This document shows, piece after piece, positions 59,952 through 64,000 of a stretch of 64,000 nucleotides of DNA (positions are counted from its first letter, which is position 1; each line of letters starts with the position of its first letter). The notes beneath the pieces are model-generated. The model did no database searches. It worked only from the letters and a program-made list of their open reading frames with translations, and had not been told where the DNA came from. Position numbers and translations under genes: made by a program. The DNA comes from Blakeslea trispora (lineage: Eukaryota; Mucoromycota; Mucoromycetes; Mucorales; Choanephoraceae): positions 124,001-188,000 of the forward strand of contig JAIWNE010000057.1 in NCBI GenBank assembly GCA_025331445.1, given 5' to 3'.

Positions 59952-61762
59952 TTCTTATTTGCTCTCTGATTAAATAATAGTAAAAAAAAAAAAGAGAAAA
60001 ATATTACAAGAAAGAAAGAAAGAAGAGAGGAAAAAAAAAAGGAATGAGAGGAAAGAGAGAGAGAGAGAGAAAAAAAAAAGAAATAGGCTGTCTAGGTTCA
60101 CACCCATTTTAGAGGGAGAGAAAAAAAAAGGGTCCATGCCATTTGCCAACATGTGTTTACATAAGTCCCGATATACCAATCAAATGGTGAAAAATATTAG
60201 CAATTTTAAATTTGAAGTTCAATGATTTACAAACAGATAATCTCTTTATTATTTTTATTTTTATACCTTGAAAAAAAAACAACTGTACTAAATGCTGTCT
60301 CTCTTTTTTATTTAGTTTCCGCGGAAGCAATGAACAAGCCTTTCCCCAGAATTCTAGGTAATGTCAAATACATACTCCGACTGAAGCTGCTGCCGAGGAA
60401 ATAGTAAATTTCTCTCCGCCCGATCATAAAGCTTTCAGGGACAGCCTGCCCTTCCAAGAAATACAGGGTTCTTTTGTTTATTTATTTGTTTTAGACAAAG
60501 ACAGATTGAATACTTTTCTCGGCAAACACACCTTCAAAGTGTATACATATGTATGTACACAAGATCTCAACATAATTGCTATTCGACTGTTTGAATCCTT
60601 TGATTTTACCTTGTGTAATCAATTATCAAAAACTAATGACACTAGCTACACAAATTAGTGCTTCTTCTAAGAGAACTGCATTTTGTTGAATTCAGTAAAT
60701 TGAAATTCAAATTTACCAAGTCTGTCCTTTCTGTAAGTAAAAGATGATTATGACTCAGATATCAACCTGAGTCTCAAACTAACAATAGCAATTGTTGAGA
60801 CAATGAAATTATCTCTAATAGAAGTATGGCCAGTAAGAATTGTGTTAAAATGATAATAAAACTCTTTGTGATAGAGGAACATTGACCTTGAGTATAAGAA
60901 GGACTTGTAGCGAATAGCTAACTTGCTTCTTTTTTAATGAGATTCCATATATACAAAAAAAAAAAAAGCATGTTGATATATGTTTAGTTATTAGAAACCA
61001 TAAAGACGCCAAAGTGTTTATGACATTGCAAAATAGAACATACTAGTACCATCATTCACTTCCTAGTGTTGTTGCTTGAATTTCAAATAAAAAAAGCAAG
61101 AAAAGAAAAATATCAAATAACCTAGCTCAACATGTCACAACGCATATGGTACTCTCACTTAACTTGGTTAGTATGATCATGTTACATAGCGGATAAAATA
61201 AAGCAAAAGTAGAGTAAATTGCAAGATTAAACATGTAGTCTTGAGCTTTATTGTCAGAAGCAACAACGTTACACAACTACTCTCAGTATCAAGAATCTCA
61301 CAATGAAAGACAAATGTTCCCATAGCCGCAGCCAATTGTCTCATAGTTCGAGAGACTCTGAAATAAGCAAATGTGTATAAACTTCAAATAATAATAAAAG
61401 AAAAGTCGACGATGCATTCCCCCCCCCCTCTTATTTATAAAATTAAATGATCTGAACATAAAGAAAAACTCTTGATTCGGTAAGTAACAGTATCTATTTA
61501 TGAATAAATGTGTATGTATACATAGATAGGAAGCAAATAAAAGATATAATAAAGCAAAAAAGAAATATAAGGAAGAATGTGTATAGATATATAGTTAAAA
61601 AAAAGAAAAGAAACAATTAAATAATAATAAGAAATTGCAGAGAGATAACGTGCATGCATAACAAGTGAATATAACGAAATTAAGTATTAGAGCAAACTAG
61701 ACATGTACCTGCTCTTTTTCATTTCTCCTTTGTTTCGCTTTCCCGGAAAGATGAAAAAGAGT
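59952..61762. other. Intergenic, 1.8 kb, promoter of the Zn2Cys6 gene and 3' flank of the RRM gene
   Basis: No supported gene. Starts with a long purine-rich tract (59979-60080), AT-rich thereafter, with a C9-C10 run at about 61421-61430. Confidence 0.5.
59979..60080. repeat. Purine-rich low-complexity tract with (AG)n
   Basis: About 100 bases almost entirely A and G on the plus strand, with repeats of AAAG and a (GA)n core at 60056-60070. On the minus strand it is polypyrimidine and lies upstream of the transcription-factor ATG, so it could be its promoter or 5' leader. Confidence 0.85.
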
Positions 61763-63348
61763 TTACCAAATGCCTCGATTCAGATTATCAACCATATGAT
61801 CGGAATAAGAATGAAACTGTTGTGATCGTGGCGAAGTTTGATTGAGACGCAAAAGCCAGTCATCATTGTTTGTTGGAGATCTAAAGAACATTTGATCCTG
61901 TTGTTGCTTTAACACTTGTTGCTGCTGGTTCAATGAAAGCAACGAGTTAGAGGACTGAGCCTGCGACAGAATGGGTGGAGACAGTGGACGAAAGGACGAA
62001 TTAAGTAAGCGTAATCGACTATTGCTGTTTTCTGTAGGAGTGGTCATTGTAGGTGATTTTGGTTGTTGCTGATGTAGATTATTATAAGGTAAGCTTTGGC
62101 TTGATTTATCCGCTTGTGAACGTCCCCAAGATAATCTTATTTTTGAGGTACCAATAAGAAAGCCATTCATCTTCTCGATTGCTTTCTCCGCTGAACTACG
62201 AGAAACGTATTGTACAAATCCACATCCTTTACCCAATGGTATCTTGACATAAACCACTTCTCCAAAAGGAGCAAAATAATGCTGAAGTTCTTCTTCAGTT
62301 ACAGGAGCAGACAAACCGCCAACAAACACAGTTGTGTTACCAGGATCAGTAGGTTGATTTACAAGAGCAGGTGCCTGTAAGGACAGTTGAATGTACCTGG
62401 CATCATGCTGAGACAATGGAGACAGAGGTTGCTCGTATTGATAAGGAGGAGACGAAAAAGGCTGTTGAACAACACCAGAAGGCTTTTGATGGAGGTGATT
62501 GTTTTTTGGTGTGGCAAAAGAAACTCGTATAGGTCGATTATCGCACAAGACACCATTCATTTCGAGAACAGCTTCTTGTTGTTCCAATTGATTCAGGAAC
62601 CGTACAAATCCATATCCTCTTGATAACCCGGTAAGCGGATCTGTCATAATTTTGGCAGAATGGCAGGATGGATATCGTGCTCGAAACAAAGCCTGTAAGA
62701 TAAAGAGCGTAAATATAGACATGCTTATTTTAGACGCACACATTTTCTTCTTCTTCTTTTCTAATGACTTACCAGTAAATAAGTCTCATCAATGTCATTG
62801 CTTAGATCACCAACAAACAGACTATATTCTGGAGCACGATCTTCTCTATGATACGATGAGATTTATGCACGTGAATAAGAAGATTATCGTCATTCTAAAA
62901 TTGTCCTTACTTTCGATCACAGATGCCTCCACCCGAAGCCCAGTTGAGGCGAAAGACTTTTGTGGAATTGGGTATTCTTACACCATGGAAAGTATTGAGG
63001 GCGTCTTGGGCTTGTTGGCTAGACTCGAAGCCGACAAAAGCATAGCCTAAACTCAGACTTGAGCAAACAATGAAAAATCAGCAATGCAATGTGAAACTCA
63101 GCTTTTTTTTTTATCTTACTTTGTCCTTTTGTCTCGAATCAATTTGATAGCAACGTTGTCGCTTAGCAACGAACTCCATAATTGTTTTAGGAAAGCCTCA
63201 TCCATCCAGAAATCGAGATCTCCCATCCTATTTTGTATTATTAGAATTCTTGTTTCATTTTAAGCTTAAAAAAACCATACCAAAGAGTTGTCTTGCTATC
63301 GTTGTTTCTCAGTAAGAAATCATCATGAAAGACAAAAGAATCTGACAT
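61763..63348 (-). CDS. Three-RRM RNA-binding protein (Nam8/Ngr1/TIA-1-like)
   Basis: Five exons (63348-63281, 63227-63120, 63057-62911, 62845-62773, 62692-61763) give 441 residues. RRM1 has RNP2 LWMGDLDFW and RNP1 LGYAFVGF; RRM2 has LFVGDL and RGYGFVRF; RRM3 has VFVGGL and KGCGFVQY. The spacing, with a close RRM1-RRM2 pair and a Gln/Pro linker before RRM3, is that of Nam8, Ngr1, fission yeast Csx1 and animal TIA-1/SECp43. The C-terminus is Gln/Ser/Asn-rich, consistent with stress-granule or phase-separating behaviour. Members bind U-rich RNA and affect U1 snRNP splicing or mRNA decay. Which of these roles applies cannot be decided from sequence. Confidence 0.9.
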
Positions 63349-64000
63349 GATGATAAGCACAAAAGAAGAAGTTTAAAGTATTATAGAAAAAATGAAAAAA
63401 AATAGCGGACTAAAATAGAAGAGGGGGGGGGAGTCTGTTGAATAAAACTTGTATCAAACAAGTAAAACAAAACAGAAGAAAAAGAACAAAAAAAAAAAGA
63501 AGAGAAAACCAGAAATAAGGGAAAGTGATTTAATCATTTCAAGCTCAGGTGATCTTCCCTGAGGCACAGGAGAAGCCCGTGCGACTTTTTTTCTTTCAGC
63601 TGTTGAGCAAAGGATGATCATGCAACGCAACAGTGATGCTTCCAGCTGATTCTCACCTATCACATTTCGTTTTCAAAGCTGACTGAGGCAAAAATTGAGA
63701 GTGAGAGATGATAGCTCATTAGCTAAAAAAAAAAGAAGAAGCACTCTTTTGCCGAATACTCTGCGCAACCTATAGACACATCTAATTTCCTTTTTGAGTC
63801 TTTTCTTGGAGTCTGATTATCGCATATATCACTCGTAGTTTAAACATGTTGATATTTTAGTCATCATACTCGCTTCTTTCTTTGAGAAATGAGTCTTGAA
63901 GTTTACTATAAGGTTGAAGAGAACAGTACAGCTTTAACTATCTATAATTCGTAAAGAACAGGATAAATGGCACTTTTTTGAACAACCTAGTAGCACTCTC
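63349..64000. other. Intergenic, promoter side of the RRM gene
   Basis: AT-rich with a G9 run at about 63423-63431 and an A-run at 63490-63500. No supported gene to the right edge. Confidence 0.5.

Overview
The window is nuclear DNA from a filamentous fungus. The best fit is an early-diverging one of the Mucoromycota, probably Mucorales (Rhizopus/Mucor type). The reasons are an AT-rich sequence with GT..AG introns of about 50-100 bases in nearly every gene, a CotH-family secreted protein, Zn2Cys6 and SH3/Ras-associating regulators, and genes that yeasts lack (SZT2-like, LAMTOR4-like, TMEM97-like). I assembled gene models by hand from ORFs and splice sites. All splice junctions are inferences checked only by reading frame and family similarity.

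Layout. 1-5 kb: the 5' end of a YEATS-domain gene, RTF1 (Paf1 complex), a secreted probably GPI-anchored protein, and a weak Ser-rich ORF. 5-14 kb: a gene-poor, transposon-rich block. It holds a TA-flanked Tc1/mariner-like element with 183-bp identical inverted repeats and a transposase carrying one internal stop, a GC-rich duplicated hairpin, a decayed Helitron Rep N-terminus, a foldback element, a DJ-1-family gene, a fragment of a possible multicopy family and a 68-bp MITE. 15-21 kb: PKA catalytic subunit, a second copy of the MITE family, an NmrA-like gene, mitochondrial ribosomal protein S8 and the spliceosomal SmB gene.

21-34 kb: one 11-kb, 12-exon gene for a 3,456-residue SZT2-like protein, then a TMEM97/sigma-2-receptor-like gene. 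34-46 kb: a CotH secreted protein, BMT5 (25S rRNA methyltransferase), tubulin cofactor D, an ankyrin-repeat protein and a TBC Rab-GAP. 48-58 kb: an ABHD4/5-like hydrolase, an SH3 plus Ras-associating protein, a LAMTOR4-like Ragulator subunit, a choline/ethanolamine kinase and exosome subunit RRP46. 58-64 kb: a Zn2Cys6 transcription factor whose zinc cluster is assembled across a 7-nt microexon, and a three-RRM protein of the Nam8/Ngr1/TIA-1 type.

These are mostly unlinked housekeeping genes; I see no biosynthetic cluster, CRISPR array, rRNA or convincing tRNA gene. The one functional theme is nutrient/growth signalling: an SZT2-like and a LAMTOR4-like gene, both parts of the lysosomal amino-acid to TORC1 pathway in animals, plus PKA. 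The most notable observations are the SZT2/LAMTOR4 pair in a fungus, the phased repeats in the transposon termini, the microexon, and the SmB start codon that sits alone at the end of its exon.
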